From positions 1 to 64,000 of the forward strand of contig CANLAD010000002.1 in NCBI GenBank assembly GCA_947488755.1: DNA of 64,000 nucleotides, written 5' to 3'. This DNA is from an uncultured Erythrobacter sp. (GTDB lineage Bacteria; Pseudomonadota; Alphaproteobacteria; Sphingomonadales; Sphingomonadaceae). Numbering within the stretch: the first letter of the stretch is position 1; each line of letters begins with the position of its first letter. The notes beneath the pieces are model-generated. The model ran no database searches. It was not told the origin of the DNA and was given only the letters and a program-made list of their open reading frames with translations. Below, piece after piece: positions 48,585-58,508 of the stretch. Both the position numbers and the translations under genes were made by a program.

Positions 48585-49669
48585 CCGATAACGGCGAATA
48601 CAAGAAGAAGCCGGGGATTGGGGCGGGGGCACCAGCGATCCCGATCACGACCGTCCCGCGTCTGACGCCATATGCCAAGCCAGCGTTTCAAGGTCCGGTG
48701 CCGACCAAGAGTGCCAAGCCGTTGTTTGCTGGCAAGGCCGGGGCGGCGAGGGCGGCTCACCTCAAACGCATGGTCGATCCGGCCCCGCAGGTCATGGTCA
48801 AGGTATCGGGGCGAAAGAGCAATGCCGGGCAATTGAGCGCGCACCTCGATTATATCAGTCGTAACGGCAAAATCGCGCTTGAGGATCAGGACGGCATTTT
48901 GATCGCGGAAAAAGATGAGCGACAAGACCTCGCTGCGCTGTGGGATGAAGCGGCAGCGGAGGCATGGCCGGATCGCCAAGCGACGCGGGCGGTCGCACTG
49001 GTCTTTTCAATGCCGGAGGGAACGGACCCGGAGCGCTTGCATGATGCGGTGCGCGATACGATGGCCGAGATCGCTCAGGATCACGATTATGTCATGGCGC
49101 GGCACGAGGATACGGATCATCCGCATATTCACGTTGCGGTGGCCAATGCGGGTGCTCGCAATCGCGCTTTCACGACATACAAGTGGCAGCTTAGGCAGAT
49201 GCGTGAGACGTTCGCCCAGGAGCTGGAGGCACGGCAGATTGCCGCGCAGGCAACCCCGTGCGTTTTCCGCATGGTCGAGCCCACGAACCGACACCAGGCT
49301 GTCTATCACATGGCGCGCAAATATGAGCGAGGGGAGGGGGAGGCGCCGCGCACAGTGATCGACGATCATTCCTATGCAAGATCGCTTGCGGAGCGCGGTG
49401 TCGAATGTCGCCGGACGAATGCGCAGCGTGCTGTCTGGAAGAAGAGCATGGCGTATTTTCGCGATGCGGCGGACGAGCTGCGCGAGAGCAACAATCCGGA
49501 ATATCGCGAGCTGGCTACGATGGTCGGGCTATATGCCGACAACGCAGAACTGCGTGCCCGCGAGCCGACGCGGATCGAGGCGCTCAAGCTCGGATACGAG
49601 CAGCTGAGAGAGCGTCACGAGCTCGGTAGAGGGCAAAGTATCGAGCAGGCCCCCAAGCCCAAGCTCTAG
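48581..49669 (+). CDS. Relaxase (MOB-family, HxH type)
   Basis: A 362-residue relaxase with the metal-binding HUH-type motif HEDTDHPHIHVAV; the histidines are H180, H182 and H184. The N-terminal part has SAHLDYISRNGK, where the catalytic Tyr is likely. It would nick the plasmid at oriT and remain bound during transfer, together with MobC. It is shorter than many conjugative relaxases and has no helicase or primase domain. The C-terminal region is charged and coiled-coil-like. Confidence 0.88.
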   Translation: MTDNGEYKKKPGIGAGAPAIPITTVPRLTPYAKPAFQGPVPTKSAKPLFAGKAGAARAAHLKRMVDPAPQVMVKVSGRKSNAGQLSAHLDYISRNGKIALEDQDGILIAEKDERQDLAALWDEAAAEAWPDRQATRAVALVFSMPEGTDPERLHDAVRDTMAEIAQDHDYVMARHEDTDHPHIHVAVANAGARNRAFTTYKWQLRQMRETFAQELEARQIAAQATPCVFRMVEPTNRHQAVYHMARKYERGEGEAPRTVIDDHSYARSLAERGVECRRTNAQRAVWKKSMAYFRDAADELRESNNPEYRELATMVGLYADNAELRAREPTRIEALKLGYEQLRERHELGRGQSIEQAPKPKL

Positions 49670-49880
49670 GCGTTGCTCGGCGCCGATCGGCTTCCTAGCG
49701 CGATCAGGGGCGATGTCGGCAATTGGGTGGCAAGCTGATTGGCGGCTTTCGGCACGGTAAGGCTCGAAAGCGGACTTCGCCGCGATGACGTAAATTGGGC
49801 CGTTAGTGGACAGTCGGCTTTTGGCCAGTGTGATCGGGAAAGCCGCCATCCCCCCGGCTCAGCGTAGAGTTTCACGCGCT

Positions 49881-50078
49881 CTAGAAAAGCACAGCGATCG
49901 CGCTAGCGAGTTCGGCATCGGTATAGGGCTTGGCTAGCCGAGGCATGTCAAGCGCTTTGCCCTCTGGTAGATCGGCATAGCCCGAAGCGACGATCACTTT
50001 AAGCTCGGGGATATGCGCTCGCGCCTTTTTTACCCGTTCCGCGCCGGTCATTTTCGTCATGGCGAAATCGGTGATCAT
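49881..50078 (-). pseudogene. Truncated response-regulator receiver domain
   Basis: A 66-codon frame that begins inside a receiver domain: MITDFAMTKMTGAERV contains the phospho-acceptor Asp, then VIVASGYADLPEG, then LAKPYTDAELASA. The first ~50 residues of a normal receiver are missing; the open frame upstream of 50078 has no similarity. It is probably the end of a chromosome-derived hybrid kinase or receiver gene broken at the edge of an inserted block. Confidence 0.7.
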
Positions 50079-50405
50079 TACGTCCACCTTCCGAATGCTG
50101 GACGAAACCGGCCTGGTCGGGTCGAACCGGCCTGCTTCGGCGCGGAGAAGCCGCTGATGCTCGTGACCATGGATCACAGCCGCCAGTTCGAAATTGACGA
50201 ACGAGGCGTCCTCCGGGAACTCACGGTCAAGAAAGCCGCAACCCGCCGGCAGGCGACAATCGCCAAGCCATCCCAGCATATCCGATCTACAGCTATACGC
50301 CTAATTTCCTTGGATTAAAATTTTTCGAAACCAAACGGCCCGCTCAGAGATTACCCAATCAGAAGCTGCCGTGGGTTTTCATGGCCATCAAAAAGGAGGC
50401 CTACT

Positions 50406-50903
50406 GTGTCTGCACCGAAAAACCTCGAAGATTGCTACAAGGAAGAACTGGCCGACAACTGGTCTGCAAATGATCAGATGTCGAAAATGGTCAGCCAACT
50501 GGCCGACAAAGCGAGCGATCCCAAGCTCAAGGAACGTCTCAGCAAGGCTGCCGAGGGTATCAAGGATCATACCGCGACCCTGGAGAAGCTGCTGAAGGAT
50601 TGCGGCGAGAGCGAGAAAGAGCATTGCAAGGGCATGGAAGGCCTCGTCAAAGAGGCGAAGAAGCATGTCATCGATGCGGATATCGACGATGATGATGTTC
50701 GCGACGTCGTCATCGTGTCGCAGTATCAACGCATGTGCCATTACGGTATTTGCGGCTTCGGCACTGCCAAGGCGTTTGCCGAAGCGCTCGGCAAGAATGA
50801 CCACGCCGCCAAGCTTGATACAATTACGGCCGATATCTACGGCGCGGACGAAAACATGACCGATCTGGCGGAACGATCGGTCAACCTCCAAGCCAAGGGC
50901 TGA
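50406..50903 (+). CDS. DUF892 ferritin-like (YciE/YciF) protein
   Basis: A 165-residue four-helix protein of the YciE/YciF (DUF892) type: SAPKNLEDCYKEELADNWSANDQM, LKERLSKAAEGIKDHTATLEKLL and VSQYQRMCHYGICGFGTAKAFAEALG. Potential metal ligands (E, D and H residues) recur on the helices. These proteins are induced by osmotic, oxidative or general stress. It ends a single base before the cassette B glycosyltransferase and may be co-transcribed. Confidence 0.88.
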   Translation: MSAPKNLEDCYKEELADNWSANDQMSKMVSQLADKASDPKLKERLSKAAEGIKDHTATLEKLLKDCGESEKEHCKGMEGLVKEAKKHVIDADIDDDDVRDVVIVSQYQRMCHYGICGFGTAKAFAEALGKNDHAAKLDTITADIYGADENMTDLAERSVNLQAKG

Positions 50904-50904
50904 C

Positions 50905-52035
50905 ATGATGATGGGTGCTGGCCCCTTGACCAAGTGGGTCGGCAGCCAACGCATTCGCACCTCGTCGATCATCGAGGAAGCGGTTGCCGGGTTGCCGTTC
51001 AAGAACCGGATTGCCGTCGGAACGGTTGCCTCGTCACTCCCCGCAAAAGTGGATTTCGCTATCTGCGTTCCCGCCCGGAACGAGGAGCATATCCTGCCCG
51101 CTTCTCTGGCGTCACTCATCGATACGGTTGAACGCAGCGGCGCGGTAGGGGCAATTGTCCTGCTGATCAACAACAGCGCAGACCGTTCTTGGCAGGTCGC
51201 CTCCAACATGCTCGAGGCTTCGGGATGCAACTATCTGCTCGTCAAGGTTTCGCTGCAGCCAGCCGTCGCCGATGCACCGCACGCACGGCGTATCGCGCTT
51301 GATATCGGGGCGCTACTCGTTCCGGATGGCGCGCTGCTCACAACCGATGCCGACACCCTTGTCGCTCCGAATTGGGCGGCGGCGAACCTTCGGCATATTC
51401 GCGATGGTGCCGATCTGGTGTGCGGTAGCGTTTCGATCGACCCTCAAGAATATTCTGGCCTGCCCCACTCCGTTCTGTATTGCGGGAAGGTTGAAGCAGC
51501 TTACTCGGCAGAGCTCGAACATCTGTGGCAACGTTGGACCGGCGGGGATGCGCCGAGTTTCCAGATCGCCGCGATGGGTGCCAGCCTGGCGCTGCCGACT
51601 GCGCGCTATCGTGCGATCGGCGGTATGCCGATACCACCTGTTGCCGAGGACAAGGCGCTGGCCAGTCTCGCCCGTCGCCTTGACTGGTCCATCAAGGTAG
51701 CGAGCGACGTGACAGCCAGTACATCCGGACGACTTTTTGGGCGCGCGGCTGGCGGAATGGGCGATGCATTGCGCGACCGTGCCACGCACGACGATCCTTA
51801 CTGCGATGAGCAGCTGGTGCCGCTCGCCCTGATGCAACGCCTTGCGGATGTCTGGAATGGTTTGCAGTTCGGCATGGGGAGATACGCGCAGTTCCAGGAC
51901 GCAATAGCGCGCGATCCTGCATTGCAACATCGCCGGATGCGCATGTCCCAGGTCATGGTCAACCTGTCCAATGCTCGAAAGGAAACGCTGGATGACACAA
52001 CGGGCGCGCTTCGCGCAGCGGGTGTCAGAGCGTGA
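50905..52035 (+). CDS. Family-2 glycosyltransferase, cassette copy B
   Basis: A 376-residue GT-A fold enzyme paralogous to 15797-16936. FAICVPARNEEHILPASL, LLTTDADTLVAPNW (DxD at Asp148) and VAEDKALASLARRL are in the expected order. ATG was chosen at 50905, one base after the DUF892 stop. It may be slightly processive, but has no membrane helix. It precedes the dehydrogenase by 92 bases, longer than the overlap in copy A. Confidence 0.88.
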   Translation: MMMGAGPLTKWVGSQRIRTSSIIEEAVAGLPFKNRIAVGTVASSLPAKVDFAICVPARNEEHILPASLASLIDTVERSGAVGAIVLLINNSADRSWQVASNMLEASGCNYLLVKVSLQPAVADAPHARRIALDIGALLVPDGALLTTDADTLVAPNWAAANLRHIRDGADLVCGSVSIDPQEYSGLPHSVLYCGKVEAAYSAELEHLWQRWTGGDAPSFQIAAMGASLALPTARYRAIGGMPIPPVAEDKALASLARRLDWSIKVASDVTASTSGRLFGRAAGGMGDALRDRATHDDPYCDEQLVPLALMQRLADVWNGLQFGMGRYAQFQDAIARDPALQHRRMRMSQVMVNLSNARKETLDDTTGALRAAGVRA

Positions 52036-52126
52036 CTGACCGTTTGGCACAGCCCGGCCGCAATCGAGCGATATTCTCATCGCGGACCGCGCGCCTCCGG
52101 TCTGCTGCCGAAGAGCAGGCACCCCG

Positions 52127-53272
52127 ATGCCAAAGCGCGTCTGCATGGATGCGTCCATACCGGGCCGCTGTATGATAGCGCCCCGGCCTGATCCCCGTAA
52201 GGAAATGCTCGCTGCCATTGCCGCCCGCGCGGCGGCCAGTGACCGGATGGGTGGTGACCTCTCTCACGATGTCGCGGCGCTCCACGATGCTGGGTGGCTT
52301 GCCTCCTGCCTCCCGCTTGAGCACGGCGGACAGGGCTGGGGTTGCGCGCCGGAAGGGATGGCGGGGGCATTCGAAGCCTTGCGTGATCTTGGACGGGCCA
52401 ATCTCTCGGTCGCGCGGTTGTTCGAAGGCCATATGAACGCGGTAAAGCTGGTGGCGCTTTATGGCCGGGAGGACACGCAGCAGCGTCTCGCGCACAGTGT
52501 TCATGCAGGCGAGCTGCTCGGCGTATGGGGTGCGGACGATCCAGCCAGCCCGCTGACACTCTCGAACCAACCCGCAGGCATTGTGCTGGGGGGCGCCAAA
52601 CGCTTCGCATCGGGCCTCGGCCTCGTTCGCCAGGCGGTGGTGGCGATCAATGGAGAGCAGGGCGTCTTGCTGGCACTCGCCCCGGCCAACGATCCTTCGC
52701 GCTGCGATCCTTCCGGCTGGAACGTCTCGGGGATGCGCGCCACGCGATCTGGGCGTTACGATTTCACCGGGGTCGAACTTACAGACGATGCCGTGCTCGG
52801 CGAACTGGGGGATTATTCCCGCGAACCGCATTTCGAGGGCGGGATCTGGCGCTATTGCGCTGCACATTGTGGCGGTGCCGAGGCGCTATTCGCGCATTTC
52901 CGCGAAGTCTTGCAGGAGCGCGGCAGGATCGAGGATCCTCACCAGCTCGACCGTATCGCGACCGGCGCTATCGCGCTCGAAACCATGCGGCTGTGGCTGT
53001 GGCGAGCAGCAAGAGCGGTAGAGACGCGCGATGCGAAGCCCGACACCGCCACCCTCTCGCTACTGGCGCGGCAGGTGACCGAGGACAATTGCCGCACTGT
53101 GCTGGCGCTGGTCGAGCGCGGGCTGGGGATGGCAGCGCACGAGGAAGGCACCGCGATCGAACGGATCCGCCGCGATCTGGGGCTGTTCCTGTGCCAGGCG
53201 CAGCCTGATGCCAAGCGTCAGCGCGCCGCGCGGGCTCTGGCCGGGCGCGGGTTGCGGGCAGAAGATCTGTGA
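52127..53272 (+). CDS. Acyl-CoA dehydrogenase-like protein, cassette copy B
   Basis: A 381-residue paralog of 16908-18023, closely similar: GWLASCLPLEHGGQGWGC, LGRANLSVARLFEGHMNA, FEGGIWRYCAAHCGGAEALF. Fold and motifs are shared; the catalytic residue is uncertain in both. A start at 52172 (MIAPRPDPRKE) is possible, and would fit the shorter N-terminus of copy A better. Overlaps the deacetylase start by four bases. Confidence 0.85.
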   Translation: MPKRVCMDASIPGRCMIAPRPDPRKEMLAAIAARAAASDRMGGDLSHDVAALHDAGWLASCLPLEHGGQGWGCAPEGMAGAFEALRDLGRANLSVARLFEGHMNAVKLVALYGREDTQQRLAHSVHAGELLGVWGADDPASPLTLSNQPAGIVLGGAKRFASGLGLVRQAVVAINGEQGVLLALAPANDPSRCDPSGWNVSGMRATRSGRYDFTGVELTDDAVLGELGDYSREPHFEGGIWRYCAAHCGGAEALFAHFREVLQERGRIEDPHQLDRIATGAIALETMRLWLWRAARAVETRDAKPDTATLSLLARQVTEDNCRTVLALVERGLGMAAHEEGTAIERIRRDLGLFLCQAQPDAKRQRAARALAGRGLRAEDL

Positions 53273-53991
53273 GCGTTCCTGTCATCGCGCAGGGCAGCGT
53301 GCTTCGCGCTGCGGAAGGCGGGGCCGCGATCGAACTGGACGAGCTGTCGCCGCCCGGCGGGCTGCTGCTGGTGATGCCGCATCCCGACGACGAGACGCTT
53401 GGTTGTGGTCAGGCTCTGGCCGCGGCGGCCGATGCAGGGCGAACGATCGGGGTGGTGCTGGTGACCAATGGCGAGGGTTCGCACCCCGGCTGCGATCGCG
53501 CCAAGCTGGTTGCAATGCGCCGCGTCGAGCTGGAGCAAGCGCTATCGAGCCTCGCCCCGCGGTGTCCGGCCGCAGTTCATGCGCTTGGACTGCTCGACGG
53601 GCAAAGTCGACATGGCGATCTCACCGGCGCGGGCGAGGAGGCACTGTTCGCCTTTGCAGATATCATCGATCCGCAGGCGATCTGGACCACCTCCTATCTC
53701 GATCCGCATTGCGATCACATCACCGCGCATGCGATCGCGCGCGATCTGGCACAGCATTACCGGGCACCGCTGTGGAGCGCGCCGATCTGGGGGCGCTTTG
53801 GCGAACGACGGCTGCCCGAGACCGAGCTTCGCCTGTTTGAAGCGCCTTCGCTGGCGGAACGCAAGCGGCTTGCGCTTTCGGCCTACCGGTCGCAATTCAC
53901 CGACCTCATCGACGACCCGGAGGCCTTTATGATGCCCGCACCGCTGCTGGCGCATTTCGCCGCGCATCCGGAGATATTCCACCGTGACTGA
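53269..53991 (+). CDS. PIG-L/LmbE-type deacetylase, cassette copy B
   Basis: A 240-residue paralog of 18020-18754. GTG start (TGTGAGC, overlapping the previous stop). PHPDDE at residues 37-42 and DPHCDHITAHA in the C-terminal half supply the zinc ligands. Copy B keeps every visible catalytic motif, so both copies should be active. It overlaps the methyltransferase by eight bases. Confidence 0.92.
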   Translation: MSVPVIAQGSVLRAAEGGAAIELDELSPPGGLLLVMPHPDDETLGCGQALAAAADAGRTIGVVLVTNGEGSHPGCDRAKLVAMRRVELEQALSSLAPRCPAAVHALGLLDGQSRHGDLTGAGEEALFAFADIIDPQAIWTTSYLDPHCDHITAHAIARDLAQHYRAPLWSAPIWGRFGERRLPETELRLFEAPSLAERKRLALSAYRSQFTDLIDDPEAFMMPAPLLAHFAAHPEIFHRD

Positions 53992-54568
53992 GGCACCCAG
54001 CGAGCGGCAGGCACGCTTCGACCAGTTGTTCGCCGAAAACCCCGACCCCTGGGACATCGACACCAGCGACTATGAACGCGGCAAGCGGGAGGCTGTGCTC
54101 GCCGCAGTGGGCAAGCGGCGCTTTGCACGCATGCTGGAAGTGGGATGCGCAGGAGGGGCGCTGACCGAACGCCTGGCGGAACTTGCCAGTTCGATAGTGG
54201 CACTGGATGTCTCGACAAAGGCGATCGATCTGGCGGCCAGGAGGCTACCTCGGTGCGACAGTGTCGAGTTCGTTGTCGCCGAAGTACCCGATTATTGGCC
54301 AGCGGGGCAGTTCGACGCGGTGATCCTGTCAGAAGTTCTCTATTTTCTCAGCGTCGGGGAAATTCGCCAGGTCTCGCAGCTTGCCCATGAAAGCTTGACC
54401 GGGAACGGGCTGTGTCTGCTGGTCAACTGGATCGGCCCCAACGATCTGCCCGTCGATGGTGATGCCGCGGTCAAACTGTTTCTCGACGCCGCGCCCTGGC
54501 AGGTGGCCAAGGCGCGGCGCGAGGAGTTCTACCGGCTCGATCTGCTCGTGCGGACGCCCGGCGACTAG
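53984..54568 (+). CDS. SAM-dependent methyltransferase (NodS-like), cassette copy B
   Basis: A 194-residue paralog of 18744-19364. FDQLFAENPDPWDIDTSDYERGKR, motif I LEVGCAGGALTERL, SEVLYFLSVGEI and LLVNWIGPNDLPVDG match copy A position by position. GTG at 53984 overlaps the deacetylase stop. It converges with the minus-strand alcohol dehydrogenase, overlapping by four bases at the stop codons. Confidence 0.9.
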   Translation: MTEAPSERQARFDQLFAENPDPWDIDTSDYERGKREAVLAAVGKRRFARMLEVGCAGGALTERLAELASSIVALDVSTKAIDLAARRLPRCDSVEFVVAEVPDYWPAGQFDAVILSEVLYFLSVGEIRQVSQLAHESLTGNGLCLLVNWIGPNDLPVDGDAAVKLFLDAAPWQVAKARREEFYRLDLLVRTPGD

Positions 54569-55758
54569 TTCGTCGCAGGCGTGTCCATACCCGGCTTGAG
54601 CACCACCTTGGTCCAGCTGTCCTGCTCGGTGCGGAAACATTCGTAGCCACGGGCTGCGTCCTCAAGCGGGAGGCGATGCGAGATCAGGAAGGTGGTGTCG
54701 AGCGTGCCGTCCTCGATCTTCTCGAGCAGATCCTTGGTGTAGCGCTGGACATGGGTCTGCCCGCTGCGGATATGGAGGCCTTTCTCCATCAGCGCACCCA
54801 GAGGGAATTTATCGGTCATCCCGCCATAGACGCCGGGTATGGAAACGCGCCCACCGGGCCGGACCGCAAGGATCGCCTGCTTCAGCGCACTGGCGCGATC
54901 GGCACCCATGCCGACCTTCTGCTTCACGACATCGACTATATTGTCGACCGCGAAGCCGTGGCTCTCCATCCCGACAGCATCGATCACCGCATCGACACCA
55001 ATCCCGCCCGACATTTCCATCAGCGCTTCGCGGACGTTCGTCTTGCGGAAATCGATCACCTCGGCACCGAGCTGTTTGGCCAGCGCGAGGCGGTTGGGAT
55101 AATGGTCGATGGCGATCACCTTGCTGGCGCCCATCACGATCGCGGACTGGATCGCGAACAGGCCGACGGGGCCACAGCCCCAGATCGCGACGGTATCGTC
55201 GGGCTGGATTTCGGCGTTTTCCGCCGCCATCCACCCGGTGGGCAGGATGTCGGAAAGGAACAGCACCTTGTCATCGTCAAGATGGTCGGGGACCACGATC
55301 GGGCCGACATCGGAATAGGGCACGCGGACATATTCCGCCTGACCGCCCGAGTAGCCGCCGGTCATGTGCGAGTATCCGAACAGCGCCGCCATGGAGTGAC
55401 CGTAGAGCTTGGCCGACATATCTTGCTTTTCTGCCGGATTGGAATTTTCGCAGGCCGAGAATTGCTGGATCTGGCAATGGAAGCAGCCGCCGCAACTGAT
55501 GGTGAAGGGCACCACGACGCGCTGGCCCTTCTTGAGCGTGCTGTCGCTGCCGGTTTCGACCACGCGGCCCATGAATTCATGGCCCAGCACGTCGCCGGGA
55601 AGTACGCCGGGAATAACCCCGTCGTAAAGGTGGAGGTCGCTGCCGCAGATCGCGGTGGAGGTAACCTCGATGATCGCATCACGCGAATTGATGATTTCGG
55701 GATCGTCGACGGTGTCGACCCGGACGTCGTGCGTCCCGTGCCAGGTGAGGGCTCTCAT
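54565..55758 (-). CDS. Zinc-dependent alcohol dehydrogenase (formaldehyde-dehydrogenase-like)
   Basis: A 397-residue medium-chain dehydrogenase. The catalytic zinc ligands are in ICGSDLHLY and GHEFMG, the structural Cys cluster in SCGGCFHCQIQQFSACE, and the cofactor motif in GCGPVGLFAIQSAI. It resembles the glutathione-independent formaldehyde dehydrogenase-like group encoded beside stress genes. The last codons converge with the cassette B methyltransferase. It forms an operon-like group with the SRPBCC and catalase genes (4-base overlap with the former). Confidence 0.88.
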   Translation of the reverse strand: MRALTWHGTHDVRVDTVDDPEIINSRDAIIEVTSTAICGSDLHLYDGVIPGVLPGDVLGHEFMGRVVETGSDSTLKKGQRVVVPFTISCGGCFHCQIQQFSACENSNPAEKQDMSAKLYGHSMAALFGYSHMTGGYSGGQAEYVRVPYSDVGPIVVPDHLDDDKVLFLSDILPTGWMAAENAEIQPDDTVAIWGCGPVGLFAIQSAIVMGASKVIAIDHYPNRLALAKQLGAEVIDFRKTNVREALMEMSGGIGVDAVIDAVGMESHGFAVDNIVDVVKQKVGMGADRASALKQAILAVRPGGRVSIPGVYGGMTDKFPLGALMEKGLHIRSGQTHVQRYTKDLLEKIEDGTLDTTFLISHRLPLEDAARGYECFRTEQDSWTKVVLKPGMDTPATN

Positions 55759-56405
55759 GTTTCCTTCTCCTGCTGCTTGGCAGCGCGGGTGTTTTCCTTG
55801 CGGTGGGCGGAGGTGGCGATCTCGCCGGTTTCCATCAGCCCCTTGAAGCGCTTGAGATCGTGGCGCGCCTGCACCTCCGGCTCGCGCTGGAACAGCTTTG
55901 CAATGGTACGGCCGAGGTTTCCGGCGGGCGGATTGTAGGACATCACCAGCGAAACGCGGGTTCCGCGATCGCCCGGTGCGTCAGCGAATTCAACGCTGCC
56001 GCGCGTCTCGATGTCCGAGCCTTCGACCGAGCGCCAGGCGATGCTTTTGCCTTCGACATCCTCGCAGACCTCAGTCTTGATCTCGACCGTCTGTCCGGCG
56101 GGAGCCTTGATCACCCAAACGCGGTGGTCACCCTCTTTCCGGATCGTCTCGACATTCTCCATGAACCTTGGAAGATTGCCGAAATCGCGCCAGAAGGCAT
56201 AGAGTTCGGCGCGCGGCTTGCGGATTGTAACCGTGCGCCCGAGCACCGCATTGTCGCTATCGGGGCTTTTGCGGGTGTAGAAGGGGGCATCGTCATCGCC
56301 CCCCTTGCGCCGTTGCGACAGGAAGGCGCCGAAGGCCAGGCCCCCGATCGCAAGGCCGAGGCCGGCAACGGTGCCAGCCAGGCCGAGTTGCTTGTCATTG
56401 GTCAT
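55755..56405 (-). CDS. SRPBCC (polyketide cyclase/dehydrase-like) protein
   Basis: A 216-residue protein. An N-terminal hydrophobic helix (residues 5-25, with a basic RRKGG after it) may anchor it; the rest is an SRPBCC ligand-binding fold: TVTIRKPRAELYAFWRDFGNLPRFMENVE, WVIKAPAGQTVEIKTEV, SLVMSYNPPAGNLGRTIAKLFQ. The family binds hydrophobic ligands. It lies between the catalase and alcohol dehydrogenase genes, a trio common near stress loci of alphaproteobacteria. Confidence 0.85.
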   Translation of the reverse strand: MTNDKQLGLAGTVAGLGLAIGGLAFGAFLSQRRKGGDDDAPFYTRKSPDSDNAVLGRTVTIRKPRAELYAFWRDFGNLPRFMENVETIRKEGDHRVWVIKAPAGQTVEIKTEVCEDVEGKSIAWRSVEGSDIETRGSVEFADAPGDRGTRVSLVMSYNPPAGNLGRTIAKLFQREPEVQARHDLKRFKGLMETGEIATSAHRKENTRAAKQQEKET

Positions 56406-56414
56406 GGTCTGTCC

Positions 56415-58508
56415 TCAATCCTTCTTTACCTCTTCGCGATCCCAGAAGCGCAGCTTTGCGCAGCGACTGATGAAATCCTTGGCGGCATCGGGCTTGGCCA
56501 GTTCGACGAAGCCGTCGTCCATCCGCTTTGCCACACCGGCGCCTTCGAGCAGCGCCATTGTCTCGGGGACGTAGGCAATGAACTTGGCGTGGGCGAAGGC
56601 GTCGTTGACGAAGTCGATGCTGGGCTTGTCCTTGCCGAAATTCTCGGCGGCCTTCTCGCCCATCACTAGCGCCACGGCGTCGTAAACCACCGAGGGGCCG
56701 CCATCGATCTTCTGGTCGGCTTCCATCATCTCGCCGTCGGAGAGTTTCGCACCCGCCACATGCGGGGCGATGATCTCGACCATTGCGCCCGCGCCCTTGG
56801 CCACGTCCTTCAACGCTTTCACCAACGCGGCATCACCGCCTTCGGCGATATAGATGCCCAGCTTGCGGCCCTTGAAACTGTCCGGTCCGTTCTTGAGGAT
56901 GGACAGCGCCGGGCTTTCGGGCAGATCGTCGATCGGCTCGCGCGCGGCGGTGATCTTTTCAGGCATTTCGGTCAGACCGATGCCGTCGGCAACCACCTTG
57001 GCAAGGCCATCATCGATGTGGCGCAGATGGCTTACCATCCGCTTGCGAATGTCCATCCGCTCGACCTTGGAAAGCTCGAACACCAGCGCATTGCCCATAT
57101 GGGTCTGCTCGATCGCGGTCTGCGAGATGTAGAACTGGCGCGCCTGGCTGTAGTGATCGGCAAAGGTCTCGCTGCGCACCCGAACCTTGGGCCCGGTAAC
57201 CGGCGCTTCGTAGCTGGTGAAGCCATGCTCGGCACTGGCGCGGGGGCCACGCGGTTCGCGGTTGTCGTCCATATCGCCTGACCAGCTGTTAGGTTCGTAA
57301 TTCGCCCGCCCCTTGGGGTTGGTCATAGCCATGTGGCCATCCTGCTGAAAATTGTGGACCGGGCACTTGGGCGCGTTGATGGGGATATGCGGGAAGTTCG
57401 GGCCGCCTAGCCGCTTCAGCTGCGTGTCGAGATAGGAGAAATTGCGGCCCTGGAGCAGCGGATCCTCACTGAAGTCCATTCCGGGCACGATGTTCTGTGT
57501 GCAGAAGGCGACCTGCTCGGTTTCCGCAAAGAAATTGTCGACATTGGCATCGAGCGTGAGCGTGCCGATGATTTCAACCGGAACCTGTTCCTCGGGAATG
57601 ATCTTGGTCGCGTCGAGCACGTCGAATTCGAAACTCTCGGCGAATTCCTCATCGAACACCTGAATGCCCAGATCCCACTGCGGGAAGTCGCCCGCCTCGA
57701 TCGAATCCCACATATCGCGGCGATGGAAATCTGGGTCCATACCGTTGATCTTCAGCGCCTCGTTCCAGATTACCGATTGCAGACCCTGCTTGGGCTTCCA
57801 GTGGAACTTGACGAATTTCGCCTCGCCCTTCGCATTGATCAGGCGGAAGGTATGTACCCCGAAACCTTCCATGAAACGGAAGCTGCGCGGAATGGTGCGA
57901 TCGGACATGATCCACATCACCATGTGCATGCTTTCCGGGCTCAGGCTGATGAAATCCCAGAAGTTGTCATGTGCGGTCTGTGCCTGGGGGAAGCCGCGAT
58001 CCGGCGCGGGCTTGGCGGCGTGGATCAGGTCCGGGAACTTGATCGCATCCTGGATGAAGAACACCGGGATGTTGTTGCCGACCAGATCCCAATTGCCTTC
58101 CTTCGTATAGAACTTCGTCGCGAAGCCGCGGACGTCGCGCGCCAGATCGGGTGAGCCCTTGTTCCCGGCCACGGTGGAGAAACGGGTGAAAGTAGGGGTC
58201 TTCTCACCGACATTATTGAAGATCGCGGCATGTGAATATTCGGGAATTGCCTTCTTCAGCTCGAAAGTGCCGTGAATGCCGTAGCCGCGAGCGTGGACGA
58301 CGCGCTCGGGAATGCGTTCGTGATCGAAGTGGAAGATCTTCTCGCGGGCGACATGGTCTTCCAGGAGTTGCGGACCGCGCGGACCGGCGCTGAGCCAGTT
58401 CTGATTGTCGGCAACCGGCGCGCCCTGCGCGGTGGTCAGGATGTCATCCTCACCCTCGGGTTCTTGATGGGGGGCACCGCCCTTGGACAGATTGAGTTCG
58501 TCCGACAT
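56415..58508 (-). CDS. katE: Large-subunit KatE-type catalase
   Basis: A 697-residue monofunctional heme catalase of the large-subunit clade (like HPII). The catalytic His72 sits in [13 protein letters not shown], and the heme-binding Tyr region is [14 protein letters not shown]. The C-terminal ~160 residues ([12 protein letters not shown]...DAVALVMGE...) form the extra flavodoxin/DJ-1-like domain of this clade. The start was chosen at MSDELN (58508); MCMSDEL is also possible. It degrades H2O2 in the cytosol. The upstream 58515-58684 interval is its promoter region. Confidence 0.95.
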   Translation of the reverse strand: MSDELNLSKGGAPHQEPEGEDDILTTAQGAPVADNQNWLSAGPRGPQLLEDHVAREKIFHFDHERIPERVVHARGYGIHGTFELKKAIPEYSHAAIFNNVGEKTPTFTRFSTVAGNKGSPDLARDVRGFATKFYTKEGNWDLVGNNIPVFFIQDAIKFPDLIHAAKPAPDRGFPQAQTAHDNFWDFISLSPESMHMVMWIMSDRTIPRSFRFMEGFGVHTFRLINAKGEAKFVKFHWKPKQGLQSVIWNEALKINGMDPDFHRRDMWDSIEAGDFPQWDLGIQVFDEEFAESFEFDVLDATKIIPEEQVPVEIIGTLTLDANVDNFFAETEQVAFCTQNIVPGMDFSEDPLLQGRNFSYLDTQLKRLGGPNFPHIPINAPKCPVHNFQQDGHMAMTNPKGRANYEPNSWSGDMDDNREPRGPRASAEHGFTSYEAPVTGPKVRVRSETFADHYSQARQFYISQTAIEQTHMGNALVFELSKVERMDIRKRMVSHLRHIDDGLAKVVADGIGLTEMPEKITAAREPIDDLPESPALSILKNGPDSFKGRKLGIYIAEGGDAALVKALKDVAKGAGAMVEIIAPHVAGAKLSDGEMMEADQKIDGGPSVVYDAVALVMGEKAAENFGKDKPSIDFVNDAFAHAKFIAYVPETMALLEGAGVAKRMDDGFVELAKPDAAKDFISRCAKLRFWDREEVKKD

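Noticed and set aside
49670..49880. Possible gene remnant between the relaxase and the broken receiver
   Set aside because: No frame shows recognisable similarity or acceptable codon use, so nothing is annotated.
52025..52867. A 280-codon minus-strand frame opposite cassette B
   Set aside because: It lies antisense to the dehydrogenase-like gene, which has a clear paralog; no motifs.
54676..55938. A 420-codon open frame on the plus strand
   Set aside because: Antisense to the zinc alcohol dehydrogenase, whose motifs are unmistakable.
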